A stretch of DNA of 64,000 bases from Arctopsyche grandis (GCF_051622035.1 NC_135356.1:31410290-31474289), one strand, 5' to 3'; positions 10,257 to 21,130 are shown, counted from the stretch's first letter. Program-made: numbers and translations. Notes: generated by a model not told the origin, from the letters alone.

Positions 10257-11267
10257 ATATACTTGAAATCAAAATAAAACTATTTAAACATGTTTGCATA
10301 AATAATGAGTAGATATCGATTAATTATATTTATAGAAATTTTTTATGAACAACTCAATAATAACCGATAGCATTATATTGTGTAATTAACCGTCAATTAT
10401 TTTATTCCAAATAGCCATAAATTGCATACCTTTAAATAATAAAACTGATTTCATACGTTATCCTAAACTAATGTTAAACTTTGATCCTGGAAACTAAACA
10501 ATTGGTAATATGAGTGAAGAGTTCTATACTTCACGGTATCTTCTAATCTGCCATTAACTATATAAAAATGACAAATATTATAAATAAATATCATCCTTTT
10601 CTCATAATTATATCTACCGTTATTCGATTAAATATAACAAGCCATAAATATAAACAGTCAGCCGAATTCTTTAAATATGAAAAGAGAAACAAACTAGGTG
10701 TTGTGAATAGCACCGAGTGCATAAAATGTACAAATAAAATGTGGTAGCACTGCGGAGTATTTTACAAATGGCAGCAATATGCAACTTGACTAACAACCGA
10801 CAAATAAAAGTATACAAAAAGAGATAAAAAATTAATATCATTTAACGGTGAGTGACGATGTGACGTCAGGTACCCGAGATTATCAGCTCGCGTTGCAGAA
10901 CAGACGGAAATTGGTGTGGAGAACAAATACGTAGTCGATGAAAAAATCGTTAACTTCCTAAATCTGGAACTATCGGACTATAACTTTTAATAGATTGTTT
11001 TAAAACTACATAACGTTACAGATAGGGCTATTGTGTATTATTGAAAAACGTAAAGGAGGTATGTAAAAAGGTCAAGTTTGTTGTATTTTTAATGTAATGT
11101 TTTATAACCTTTGCCAGCTTGAATAAGAATTGCGACAGCAACCATTATGTTTCGAGATCTTGGAATCATCTATTTTGATCCTATTGTAACTATTACCTAT
11201 GAACTATTGAATTTCCGTTTTGTGTACTGTTTTGTTTGCATAATTTAGATGAAATTGTCAATCCAAG
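10257..11267. other. AT-rich; start of second duplicated segment
   Basis: No gene seen. Bases near 10300-10425 recur at 14760-14880 (TGAGTAGATATCGATTA..., AACCGTCAATTATTTTATTCCAA), and 11003-11170 recur at 1-170. Segment copies are therefore arranged in direct order at about 1, 10.3 and 14.76 kb, the last being only a remnant. Confidence 0.55.
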
Positions 11268-11697
11268 GTGAGCTGGCGAAGGAATATTAGGATTCTAAGT
11301 GAAATTATTAAGTTCAAAATAAAAGTGAATGCTTTCAGAGATAATATTGATAATATTTTAAGAGATATATTATTAATATATGTAATTGCAAATAGCTCTG
11401 CAGAGGCAGAACGAGGATTTTCGCTCATGAATACTATTTGTTCAGAAAAAACAGGGCAAATTTAAGTATTAGACACATATCAGACTTAGGGCCGGGCCGC
11501 ACCATAGTTGCGCGACACGAAAAAATGTATGGAAATGTGTGCGACGAACAAGTTGACGGGTGTGGCATGTCCCATCTACCTGCATGCATTGGTCTGGTCG
11601 CTCGCAAGTCGCACGGTGCGGCCCGGCCCTAAATGAACATTCATTTGATATATTTGCAACTAACTTCATGGGATTCCGCACCATTCGTTAAATCATA
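11268..11697 (+). pseudogene. hAT transposase C-terminal (dimerisation) remnant
   Basis: The reading ANSSAEAERGFSLMNTICSE is the hallmark of the hAT C-terminal dimerisation region. It continues after an A-run frameshift as NLSIRHISDL, is interrupted by a MITE (11489-11629), and resumes as MNIHLIYLQLTSWDSAPFVK to a stop at 11695-11697. Only about 110 residues remain of a protein normally over 500. It resembles the ZBED/zinc-finger-862-like hAT group. Non-functional. Confidence 0.75.
11489..11629. mobile_element. GC-rich MITE (141 bp) flanked by TA
   Basis: The ends GGGCCGGGCCGCACC...GGTGCGGCCCGGCCC form a terminal inverted repeat of at least 15 bp, and TA flanks each side (11487-11488, 11630-11631). 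The surrounding hAT reading frame continues across it, which proves insertion. TA flanks fit a Tc1/mariner-type or related source; no ORF. Confidence 0.75.
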
Positions 11698-11994
11698 GCT
11701 CAGAAGTCACCATAACTTTCGAGTGAAAATCAAAACACTATTTGGAATGAATCTGATAAAACCAGTACGAATGGTCAACTTACATGTAATAGATGTAGTT
11801 ATACGTCAAAACTTATTCAAAATTCTTTATAACGGTGAATTAAAATGTAAGGAACACCTTCTGGATAACTTGAAAGTGAACACCACAACCAGGATGAGTT
11901 GAAAGTGAAACAAAACGAAAGTGCACCCCATCGGGTGAGTGACGAGGGTGGGACTGCGCACCACAGTTTGGACACCACTCTCAAATTGAGCGGC

Positions 11995-12002
11995 TATATA
12001 AT
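11995..12002 (+). promoter_or_regulatory. TATA box of JHAMT-like copy 2
   Basis: TATATAAT occurs in the same context as in copy 1 (GCGGCTATATAATACGAAGAGG, split here as two halves), 86 bp before the ATG at 12081. Confidence 0.4.
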
Positions 12003-12080
12003 ACGAAGAGGTGGTTTCCAGCGAGCGACAAATGCACCAACATCCTCCGACAGTGGATTGGTCAGTTCTGTGCAACGGTC

Positions 12081-12404
12081 ATGTTCAACCCAACACTCTA
12101 CCACAAGGCTAACAGTCTTCAGCGTCGCGACGCCACCGACGTCCTCGACAAATATCTACATCTGGTCGAGTGGAGGAAAGATGGTAAAGATGTGGTGCTG
12201 GACGTCGGATGCGGCGAGGGTGATGTCACCATTAACATCTTGCTGAAAAGGCTTCCGATTGATTTCCACTCGTTGACCGGTGGCGATTTGTCTGTCGAGA
12301 TGGTGGACTACGCCAAGAACATCTACACCACTGATAAAATTAATTTCGTTCTCATGGATATCGTGGCCGAGCCCAAGCCTGAACACATTAATAAATACGA
12401 TTAA
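12081..12404 (+). pseudogene. JHAMT-like methyltransferase, copy 2 (truncated exon 1)
   Basis: The frame begins MFNPTLYHKANSLQRRDA and contains an intact SAM-binding motif I (VVLDVGCGEGDVTI), GGDLSVEMVDYAK and FVLMDIVAEPKP. It then meets a stop just after NKYD. Compared with copy 1, about 115 bp carrying the rest of exon 1 (the FSFNCLHWVQD stretch) and its splice donor are missing, and the intron continues directly. I found no exon 2 or 3 downstream; a CCGGAAG-type repeat occupies the intron. Copies 1 and 2 thus carry different lesions. Expression of a short protein is possible but a functional enzyme is not. Confidence 0.8.
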
Positions 12405-12581
12405 TAAATACAATCGAAATACATTTTGCAGTATTTTAATTAAATTTCTTGATTGTTTATTAACATTTGAATTATTACTAATATAAAATCTAAGATTATC
12501 TTAATTTTAAAAACTAAAACAATGTATGGTAAAATTTATAGTTTTTGTCACATCCTTATTTGAACATGTTTTTCCCTTTTT

Positions 12582-14056
12582 ACTTTATCTATGTACGTAG
12601 TAACAATAGATGAAGTTTTATGATCATGCGAAAATTCGAAATCGAGATTTTGACTGATTCGAACTCAGAATCGATCACTGATCACGTTTTCATGATCTAG
12701 AAAAAATGTGTGTGTGTGTGTGTCTGTGTGGTTGTGTATTTTGGGGATATTTTTAACACCGTTAGTCCTATCGAACTGAAACTTAGTATCGGTTACTGAA
12801 ATTCTTACTGACACGACGTAAATTTTTTTCAAATTTTTAAGTTGACCGGAAATGGTACCTCGCCTTATAGGTGTCCTCTTTTTTTAAGTTTTTGAATTCA
12901 ATCATCTCCCAAACCACTAACTGAATCGGACTGAATTTTTTTTAAATATAATACAAATAATAATTTTTATAACCTCATATTTTTTAAATATTTCTGAATA
13001 TATCTGAACCGGAAGCAGTACTTTTACTCTAGAGAATCGAAGTTTTTTATGTTTTTTTCAGAAACCTTTTGGTTTATTGAACTGAAATTTCATATCTAGA
13101 AGTTTAAGTTAAATACCAAGTTAATTATAAAATTTAGTTAGCATCCGTCAACCGGAAGTAGCAGTTTAGTCTTGTTCGATTTTTCTTCCACTATTTTTTT
13201 CGACCCTTTAAACATGTGTGTTCGTCACAAAAAAATTCAAGTATAATTCTTGTATCAATTTGATGAAAATAAAAAAAATTATTATATTTTATAGACCGGA
13301 AGTGGGATTTTTTTCTCTTAGAAAGGTCGAAAATGTTGTGCCCACTACTCTGTCCACACCCCTGAACGTATTAAGCTGAAAATTTATATTTCTATCCTTT
13401 ATGTACTAACTTAGAGCTGGTAGGGTTTTGGTCAGAATTCGTAAACCGGAAGTAGTATTTTTTTTTAAAACAATAATTCATTATTTTTCAATTATTTTAT
13501 TTTGACCTTTTAAATTGTTTTAAGCTTCTTGATATTTATTGTGTATAATAAAAATAGTGGTTTTAAGTAAAAATAAAAAAAAAATTACTTAATTTAATGA
13601 ACCGGAAGTGGGATTTTTTTCCTCGTAGAAAAGTCAAAAATGTTGTGCCCACTACTCTGTCCGCGCCCCTAAACGTATTAAGCTGAAAATTTATATTTCT
13701 ATCCTTTATGTACTAACTTAGAGCTGGTAGGGTTTTGGTCAGAATTTGTAAACCGGAAGTAGTATTTTTTTTTAAAACAATATTTCATTGTTTTATTTTG
13801 ACCTTTAAAATTATTTTTATTTTCTTGATATTTAATGAGTATAATATTGATAGTGATTTTTAGTAATAAAAAAATTTTGAACAAAATCTGACAACCGGAA
13901 GTAGATCTTTTGTTTTGTGCAAGTTTCCATATATTTGCGCTCAATTTGTATCGCTATCATAGTCATCAGTTCAATATCGAATTTTGTTTTGTAACCTTCT
14001 TATATTCATCAAATACATAGATAAAGTCATGGGTTGGTCACACCCGAATTTTTTCT
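12582..14056 (+). mobile_element. Non-coding repeat element with periodic CCGGAAG boxes
   Basis: It begins ACTTTATCTATGTA (12582), and the inverse TACATAGATAAAGT lies at 14014-14027 near its end; homology with other copies runs on to CACACCCGAATTTTT. CCGGAA boxes occur at 12846, 13009, 13152, 13296, 13446, 13602, 13753 and 13894, about every 150 bp. The unit GCCCACTACTCTGTCC...GGTAGGGTTTTGGTCAGAAT occurs twice, about 290 bp apart. No protein coding was found. Other copies or pieces: 15830-16118 (-), 39480-40095 (+), 46935-47140 (-), 58090-58200, 59985-60095. The transposon class is unknown. Confidence 0.7.
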
Positions 14057-14910
14057 TTTTGTAATCTAATCTATAATTTGGAATACATCTATATCAGACA
14101 AATTAAACATTCTATACATTATCAAAGATTTACTGCAAATGTCTTCTATCAATTTCACTATTCTCACGTTACATATTTTATATTTATTCAGAATCAGTTG
14201 GATCTAAAATTCAAATTACAAAACATGTTAAATATTTAATGACAATAAAAAATAATGTGAATGATTTTTATAAATTACATAATTGAAATAATACAAACAA
14301 ATTCGACGCTCTTGATACAATTTGATAAAAATGAGTCGGAATCAACTGAGTTCCACTTAAATTTTAGCATTCCATCACTTATTTTTGCTAAACATTCCTG
14401 GAATTTATCTAAATTTTTAACAACATACTTACAGAAGAATGAGATAATGTATTCAATTCAACATTATTGTTGAACTCAATATAATGATAGCGTATTCAGT
14501 TCTACATTCTTGTCGTACTCATTACATTTTAATTTATTTTTTAATGCGGCATTTGATTCAAAATTTTAATTTAAGGTGTTTTTCTGTCATACACTTATTT
14601 TATATTAGTTTCAAGTAATATATGTGACAAAAACAATTAAATTAATCAAAGAAATGTAAAATAAAAATTGTATTAATGTATGGACAAGTTTAAAATTTAA
14701 AGATGAACAAGTGCTCATTCTATTTATTCACTGTCAATTTATTGAGAGTGAATAAATACAAACAATGAGTAGATATCGATTATTTACGTTTATAGAAATT
14801 TGCTATAAACAAATCAATAATAGCTGATAGCATTATATTATGTAATTAACCGTCAATTATTTTATTCCAAGCATCTATAAATTTTATACAACTGTATAAA
14901 TCGTTATAAC
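14057..14910. other. AT-rich, no gene; third segment copy begins at about 14757
   Basis: Nothing coding is recognised (the open frame 14261-14473 is composition-driven). From 14757 the sequence repeats 10290-10425, marking the start of another duplicated unit that is cut off by the LTR at 14911. Confidence 0.5.
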
Positions 14911-15801
14911 TGTAGGCGGGGTAGGTAGTGTTGATCGTATCCCAGCCTAACGAAACACTGTTGTGCTTGTTTTAAGTTGTTTTATTGTTTGCCTAAATAT
15001 TGTACAAGTGTATTAGAATATTTGAGGAAGTTTTCTCGAAGCGGCTATTGGCTGTTGACTTGGTGTCGTGATGGCCGCTGAATCTGCAATGTGTCGTTGC
15101 TCTGGATCCGGCTATGTTCAGATGTCTCTGGATATGGCAGTGTGTTGCTGGCTCGGCATTCGGCTATGTTCAGAAGGTCTCTGGATATGGCAGTGTGTTG
15201 CTGGCTCGGCATTCGGCTGAGTTGCAAGCGTTCTTCCATTGTAGGGTAGTGTAGTGGTAGCTGTTCAGATGTTGGATGTCGACTGGTCCGCTACTGTGTG
15301 TCGACTCTTGTTGCTGTGGGTTGACTGAAGTTGTTTGGGTGGACCTCCTTTTATATTGTTTTTGGGGATCCACGTGACCTGTGTTTGGCGATTGATTCCG
15401 AGAAGTGCACGTGGTGTTTACGTGTGCAAGTTATGCGAGGAATATGGTTTGTTGTTTAGGGTGGACGTTTCTCGAATGTTTGGCGTCGTTCCACTCGATT
15501 TAGTTTAATGGATGCAGATGTTCTTCGTGTCGTTCTGCTTGGTTTGTTGGGGTGGAATATGCTCTAATGTTTGGCGTCGTTCCACTCGATTTAGTTTAAT
15601 GGATGCAGGTGTTCTTCGACTTGGTGTCGTTCTGCTTGGTTCGTTGGGGTGGAATATGCTCGAATGTTTGGCGTCGTTCCACTCGATTTAGTTTAATGGA
15701 TGCAGGTGTTCTTTGAATTGAGATGACGTCAATGGCTGAGTGTGAGAAAATGTATTCTCCGTCGCACTAGATGTTTCGATGGCGATGACGAGATTCCTAC
15801 A
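14911..15801. mobile_element. Solo LTR with 4-bp target duplication
   Basis: An 891-bp unit begins TGTAGGCGGG and ends ATTCCTACA, so it has TG...CA ends within a 6-bp inverted TGTAGG/CCTACA. It is flanked by a perfect direct repeat TAAC (14907-14910 and 15802-15805). No internal retrotransposon genes are next to it, so it is a recombined solo LTR. It contains tandem repeats: about 63-bp units around 15110-15230 and about 95-bp units (GGCGTCGTTCCACTCGATTT at 15481, 15576 and 15670). A 4-bp duplication suits a Gypsy-type element, but the family cannot be fixed without the pol gene. Confidence 0.85.
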
Positions 15802-15829
15802 TAACTAAATTGATTTTAAAGTACTACTT

Positions 15830-16118
15830 CCGGTACAGGTAAAAATATTTTAAAAAAAGGTTCTATTACATGTAAAAAAAATCCAGTCCGATTCAGTTGG
15901 CAGTTTGGGAGATAATTGAATTCAAATAATTACACCTATAAGGGGAGGTAGCATTTCCGGTCAACTTAAAAATTTGAAAAAAAAATTATCTCGTGTCGAT
16001 AAGAAATTCAGTAACCGATACTAAATTTCAGTTCGATAGGACTAACGGTGTTCAAAAAATCCCCAAAATACACAGAAACACAGACACACACATTTTTTCT
16101 AGATCACGAAAGCGTGAT
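15830..16118 (-). mobile_element. CCGGAAG-type repeat, partial reversed copy
   Basis: Reverse complement of the left part of the 12582 element: the GTTCGATAGGACTAACGGTG phrase, the TGTGTGTC tract, and ATCACGAAAGCGTGATCAG. It contains two inverted CCGGAA boxes. The hAT at 16119 begins exactly where this copy stops. Confidence 0.7.
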
Positions 16119-16141
16119 CAGTAGAGACACGTATTTTGGGC

Positions 16142-16322
16142 ATTTTGCTTGTTCGAGCCAAAAGCCCACATGGCCGTGTTTTGGGCTCTAACGGGCTGCG
16201 CGCTCGTCTGCCGGTGCGCGCCAGTTGTCAAACCAGACGCTCGCGAAAGGCCAACCGAGAAGGTCTTGGTGTGGCTGGTCTACCTTTCCTGACCAGCCCC
16301 GCCATAAAGGGGCAGAGGCGCC
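16142..16322 (+). repeat. Direct repeat copy 1 (TTGTTCGAGCCAAAAGCCCA...)
   Basis: A GC-rich 180-bp block (including CACATGGCCGTGTTTTGGGC and AGCCCCGCCATAAAGGGGCA) repeated in the same orientation at 17208-17402 with few differences and a 20-bp insertion in the second copy. It may be an LTR-like or untranslated part of a retrotransposon; no ORF is credible. Confidence 0.8.
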
Positions 16323-17207
16323 GAGAAAAAAAGTGTAGTAGTTTTGGTGGTGTGGTTTTGGTGCGCTAATGACGCTTTACCCTTTTAAGTTTGCTTTTTT
16401 TCTTTTGTTTGCAATTGACGCTTTTCCCTTGTAGTAGTTGGTTTGTTTCCTGTCGGTGTGCTTGTGACGCTTTTTACCCTTGTAGTGTGGTGGCTGTCTT
16501 TAGTTCCTAAGAAAATGTTTGAAAATCACGTTAGAAATAGTACCTCCATATCCAATGCTTATGTCTTATGTACATACTGCTTATACGCATGTACTGCAAT
16601 GTATTCATTTATCATTTAAATAGGCTTAAATAATATCCGTTCAAATTGAATGTAGTTTCAAGTGTGGAACTTATTTGTTAACAATTTATATACCTCCCAG
16701 GATGAAGATAAGAACATTTCTTTTAGTGAAAAATTCACATTTTGTATTTGTTGTGTATTCTTGTATAGAATGTTGATGTTTGTTATCATTGTTCGGACCT
16801 CAACGTGGACCTAAATATTGACTACTCGTTCGGAGGAGAATGAGTGTAATTAATTACCATGGAAATCTTTTGTATACGTGTTCAGGATAATCTATCACGG
16901 ATGCGGAATGTACGCATATTTTTTCGATTCACATATTAGCTTTGCAAATAATTCTTTATCGATATATAATACATATTGATATTAAATAAGATATTTAATT
17001 GTAACATGTGTTTGGTTTTAAGTATATGAATAAAATATTTGAATCAATTGGGTTCGCACGCTGTAATGTTGAATTTATTTCGAATATTTTAAATAGATAT
17101 AGTGTAATAATTTGACGATGTCCGTCATTAAATTTAAGCAAAGTCCACTATCTGAATCAAATGAATTGTATATTGAAATCTTTGTTAATATTCCAACCCG
17201 GGGAGAT
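16323..17207. other. AT-rich spacer between direct repeats
   Basis: Three imperfect TGACGCTTTTNCCCTTGTAG units lie at about 16370-16490. The rest is AT-rich without a recognisable gene. A short open frame starting ATGTCCGTCATTAAATTTAA near 17118 could be a hAT N-terminal relic, but I cannot support that. Confidence 0.4.
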
Positions 17208-17402
17208 TGTTCGAGCCAAAAGCCCACATGGCCGTGTTTTGGGCTCTTACGGACTGCGCGCTCGTCTGCCGATGCGCGCCAGCTGTCAAACCAGACGCTC
17301 GCGAGACGCCAACCGAGAAGGTCTTGGTGTGGCTGGTCTACCCTTCCTGACCGGCCAGCGTACTCATCCACAGCCCCGCCATAAAGGGGCAGAGGCGCCG
17401 AG
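17208..17402 (+). repeat. Direct repeat copy 2
   Basis: Second copy of the block at 16142, about 1.07 kb downstream, containing the extra segment GGCCAGCGTACTCATCCACA. It immediately precedes the R1-type LINE fragment, which may mean the block belongs to that retrotransposon. Confidence 0.8.
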
Positions 17403-17592
17403 CAAAACTCCTCGGCTCGGCCATTCAACTGTCAATAAACAGGTTAAGCTAAACTGACTTTCTAATTCCCCCACGCCGCACCGTTCCAGAGCGAGCTGAT
17501 CGAGACGACGACGACCACATACACAGTCGCTGGTCATCTACCCACACACACTCAGCCCCCGCAGCTATCGAAACATTGCTATTAATGCTTAA

Positions 17593-18105
17593 TTGACGCT
17601 TCTCTACGCAGCACCGATCTGGGCGGATTCCATGGAAATAGAAAGGACGAGGAAAAAGTATGCCTCAGTACAGCGGAGGAGCGCACTCAGAGTAGCCACG
17701 GCGTACTCGACTGTCTCCGAGAACGCTGTTCTGGTAGTTGCAGGAATCAACCCGATCGATCTGCTCGCAAAGGAGAGGAAGCAACTCTTCGACGGCTCGA
17801 GAGGCAATGCATCGGAATCCCGAGAAGCAGCGACACGCAGGCGGAAGGAAATACGGCTAAAGCTGATGAGGTGCTGGCAGAGGCGGTGGGACGAAGAATG
17901 TAAAGGACGCTTTACCTACAGGATCATCCCATCCGTGGGCGACTGGGTCGAGAGGAAACACGGCGACACCAGTTTCCACTTGACACAGCTGCTGACGGAC
18001 CACGGCTGCTTTGGCAAGCACATCCACAGGATACAAAAGGAGGCCGAAACAAAATGCTACCACTGCGAAGCCGTAGTGAACGACGCAGAGCATACCCTTT
18101 TTGAA
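17593..18105 (+). pseudogene. R1-clade LINE ORF2 C-terminal fragment
   Basis: About 170 residues match the end of an R1-type non-LTR polyprotein: LLYAAPIWADSMEIERTRKK, VQRRSALRVATAYSTVSENA, the RRWDEECKGRFTYRIIP block, WVERKHGDTSFHLTQLLTDH, and a zinc-knuckle-like end CYHCEAVVNDAEHTLFE. The reverse transcriptase core and endonuclease are missing upstream. The frame then runs into unrelated hAT sequence. This is a truncated relic, not a gene; the clade is recognised by the C-terminal blocks. Confidence 0.8.
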
Positions 18106-18106
18106 A

Positions 18107-18745
18107 CCCAAATTTATAAAATTAATAGACAATGTAGAAGGGTCTTCCTATCCCTTTGCCCATTTATTATGTGAAGAAATTGAAAGGATAAAACAGAGCT
18201 TGCAGTTTACTACAGACGATGTTTTTCCTGTCGAAACCAAGCGACTGCTTTTGTCTACTACTGCAAACAAAAGAAGACAATTGGAGCTGTGTATCCAAAA
18301 GGCTGCTCAAAAAAGCGTTTTAAAACTAGACTTGCACTCAAGACTAAATGAGAAATCTATTCCTCCGAACATTGAGTAAACTATTCAATCCATCTGTGGC
18401 AGGTTCAAAATCTAATATTAATGTTAAAGAAACAGTTTTGTTTTTTAGAAACCTGCCATTGTTTAATGTAATGTAACAGAGGCTGAATGTTTGGAAGGAT
18501 ATCAGCACTTTTTAGACAATTAATAGAGAATATAAAAAAGTTGATCCACGCCGGATATATCGCTATTATTGACGACAACAAAAATTAAATATGAAGAGTT
18601 TGGTTGTGTCGTTCTAAAATCTATTTGGAGTCCCGTTAATAGTGTGGATGCTGAATGGTATTTTAGTAAATACAATATAATTGTTACCGTTCGTTGCACG
18701 AATCTGAAAAAATAATCTGTAGAAATATGCTCCATTTTAAGTTTT
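18107..18745 (+). pseudogene. hAT transposase remnant (C-terminal half)
   Basis: An open stretch (FIKLIDNVEGSSYPFAHLLC...LLLSTTANKRRQLELCIQKA...) ends at 18379. It is followed by degraded sequence and then AEWYFSKYNIIVTVRCTNLK (18650-18715), which resembles the end of the hAT dimerisation region (usually ERSFSKY..). Several stops and frameshifts lie between. It resembles the CGGBP1-like hAT group, with moderate confidence. Its position before the right inverted repeat fits the enclosing hAT. Confidence 0.5.
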
Positions 18746-19062
18746 AATCAATTTTAATTGGTATTATATTTTTATATTCATATTTTTTCTTTGTATTTTT
18801 ATATTCATGTTTTTTTTATTGTAATTTTAATTTCAAAATATTTTTGAATTTTTCTAATATTTTTTAATGGTTGTGTTGTCTTTAAATTGAATATGTACAT
18901 AAATTTTGTTAAAATTCATCGAAATTTTTTATTATTTAAAATTAAACTCTTCATAAAAACAGATGCTAAATTGAACAATTTTAATGCCCAAAAACGCTAA
19001 AATGCAAAATGAAAATGTTAAAAATTGACAAAAATAGATGCCCAAAATACGGGTCTCTACCG

Positions 19063-20400
19063 ATGACCATCTATACATATTAAAATACTTAAACAAAATT
19101 ATTTACTCGTTAATAAGAATATAAATCAGTTAGTTTATTGAAAAAAACGTGTAGTGATAAATTTAAAATATTCTCGATATTTTCGAGATTGTAATTAACG
19201 TTTTCTCGAGAAACAAGAATCTCGAATTTTCATAATAAAATATTCTCGAGAAATGAGAATCTCGAAATTTCACATCAAAATTTCACGAGATTTCTCGATC
19301 ACAACCTCTAGGCGTGCTGTCAATTATGGTGAAATAAATGAATCCTTATTCATAATCATAAATTGAGATTTTGGCTTCCTTAGAAGCATAGTAAGAATTT
19401 TATACTTACTCTACTGTGGATATTCTGCTATTTAATCATTTATTCTTCTACTTTTGGGAACACATTGTAAGAGATATAATTAAAAGAATCAGGGTGAAAA
19501 AAATACGATAGTGTTCTTTTTTTGTAAATTCAATTTTATTTACATTTATAAAAGCAAAACATCATTTCTGAACAATTAACGGTGAAAATATAATGAAAAA
19601 CATCAGACTACAAATAATACGACATTGTACTTTTTTTTTGACAAATTCAATTTTATTAACAAATATAAATGTAAAACATCAAGTAAAATTGGACACACGG
19701 GGACAACTGCGATCAAACTCACACCACATTTACAAAATATAAATTCAAAACCCATTACAAATAAAATGTAAATTGCAAACGCTATTTTTACTTGAAATTA
19801 AATAGGTTACGCTCTTTTGCAAATTTTATTTTTATTTATTTATTTAAATTAATCATGCACAATCTTCTTCCAGATTACTCCAAATCAACTAGTGGACTAC
19901 ATAGATCAAGATATGTACAAAAATTATAAATAAAAACATGATTATTATACATTTTTACAATTACCATATATGTAGATTGCCATCAAACCCATACCAAATA
20001 AATTTCTTTTATATTTTGAATAAAATTATACATGCTGTTTTGCAAATGGAATGAACTCTACCTCAAACACATAAATAAGAGATACACATACGTATATATT
20101 CATACATAAATACACGAAGAGAAATCGTACACACCTACGTGTAAATTTAATTAGTGGAAAATGTACAGGTCTTTAAAGTTCCATTTGCAGACGAATACAA
20201 CTTTTTATATACGTAGGTATATTTGTTCACATCTATTAACCACAAAATCTTCATACAAATATAATATATAATATGTATATTATAAAGAATTTGTTTGGTG
20301 AGTAGTTGGGAAATAAATATAAGGTTTTGGTACAACTGTTGTGTCACTATGACCCAGTGTGACAAAAACTACATACAAATATTACATATATGATAATATA
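19063..20400. other. AT-rich, no gene recognised
   Basis: It contains AT-rich tracts and repeated AAATTCAATTTTATTTACA-like phrases (19520-19680). No coding or element termini were seen. Confidence 0.5.
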
Positions 20401-20404
20401 AGAG

Positions 20405-20745
20405 GCATGGCGACCGCAACTCCATCACTGATCTTATTCACAATGGCAATGTTTAACTGATATACTCTTTTTTTCTTCAAAAACATATTATTCAACATTA
20501 AATCTATGAATGTAATGTAATTTAAAATTAAGTGAAAACTGTTTGGCAACAGTTCCATAACATTAAATAATCGTTTATTTTCTATTACGGTAGATGAATG
20601 GACAGATTGCACATTAAGTAGATAATAAAACGTGACAGTTCATGTTATTGGAGACGATAATGATAATTTTGAAAATTATGTATTTGGGATTGGTGAATAT
20701 TAAAGGCAAAGCAAACGCAGAAAACATCAAAATGTTAGTGGAACT
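20405..20745 (+). pseudogene. hAT transposase core remnant
   Basis: The reading SITVDEWTDCTLSR...NVTVHVIGDDNDNFENYV (20570-20690) matches the first catalytic region of hAT transposases (typically LTxDxWT). Stops interrupt it within 20 residues, and upstream sequence (ATPSLILFTMAMFN) is also degraded. It is an isolated fragment with no termini seen. Confidence 0.6.
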
Positions 20746-20802
20746 TACACTTTATACAAACTTTACACAAAAATTTACAAATATATACGAAGAGTACACA
20801 TG

Positions 20803-20915
20803 TATGTAGGTACATATTTATGTATATGTAGGCTATATTACCAACTTGCACTATCGTCATCTCCAGCATCGGTAATACCGGCTCCGGCTTTTATCTGGTT
20901 GTGTAAACGATGTTC
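20803..20915 (+). repeat. Inverted repeat arm (left), partner 21390-21501
   Basis: About 112 bp containing CACTATCGTCATCTCCAGCA and GGTAATACCGGCTCCGGCTT occur reverse-complemented at 21390-21501 with some ten differences. The arms include both CaMKII ends and the adjoining TACATATTTATGTATATGTA tract, so the duplication happened after the kinase piece was already joined to non-coding DNA. Confidence 0.8.
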
Positions 20916-21030
20916 TTTTTTCTGGCTTTTATCTTGTTGTATAGCCGACAAGTATAAAATATAAAAAATTACTCCGCAAGCCCAAATATCTACTGGCTTT
21001 CTGTACTGTTCATTCTTAAGAAATTTTTAC
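20855..21030 (-). pseudogene. CaMKII kinase-domain fragment (minus strand)
   Basis: The reading KFLKNEQYRKPVDIWACGVI, then FYIL and, after a rearranged stretch, EHRLHNQIKAGAGI closely matches the calcium/calmodulin-dependent protein kinase II catalytic domain around the conserved PVDIWACGVI...QHRLY.QIKAGA segment. The expected LLVGYPPFWDED between them is replaced. Roughly 35 of some 500 residues remain. The 3' part belongs to the inverted repeat 20803-20915/21390-21501. Confidence 0.75.
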
Positions 21031-21048
21031 ACACATAAGTGTAAGTTC

Positions 21049-21130
21049 GATGAACTCCAAACCTAATCCGCCTACTGTATTCGCTACAAAAGACAAACCG
21101 TCGGCAATGTTATCTGTAAAATCCAATGCA
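21049..21130 (-). pseudogene. Possible ZIP metal-transporter fragment
   Basis: The minus strand reads VFALDFTDNIADGLSFVANT then VGGLGLEFIEL. The DFTDNIADGLS core resembles the DFTHNFTDGLA signature of ZIP7-type (Catsup/SLC39A7) zinc transporters. The similarity is short, so this is tentative; it lies between the two CaMKII pieces. Confidence 0.3.

Larger units (their letters stand above)
16119..19062 (+). mobile_element. Decayed hAT element with nested LINE debris
   Basis: The left end CAGTAGAGACACGTATTTTG and right end CAAAATACGGGTCTCTACCG form an inverted repeat with two mismatches over about 25 bp. The interior near the right end carries a hAT C-terminal remnant (18107-18745), consistent with these being its termini. 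Between them lie two direct repeats of about 190 bp and an R1-type LINE fragment, so the original transposase gene is largely replaced. Flanking octamers (AGCGTGAT, ATGACCAT) do not match, so the exact ends or the insertion history remain uncertain. Confidence 0.55.

Noticed and set aside
16136-17457. Direct repeats as LTRs of one retrotransposon
   Set aside because: No TG...CA ends, primer site or pol gene between them; kept only as direct repeats.
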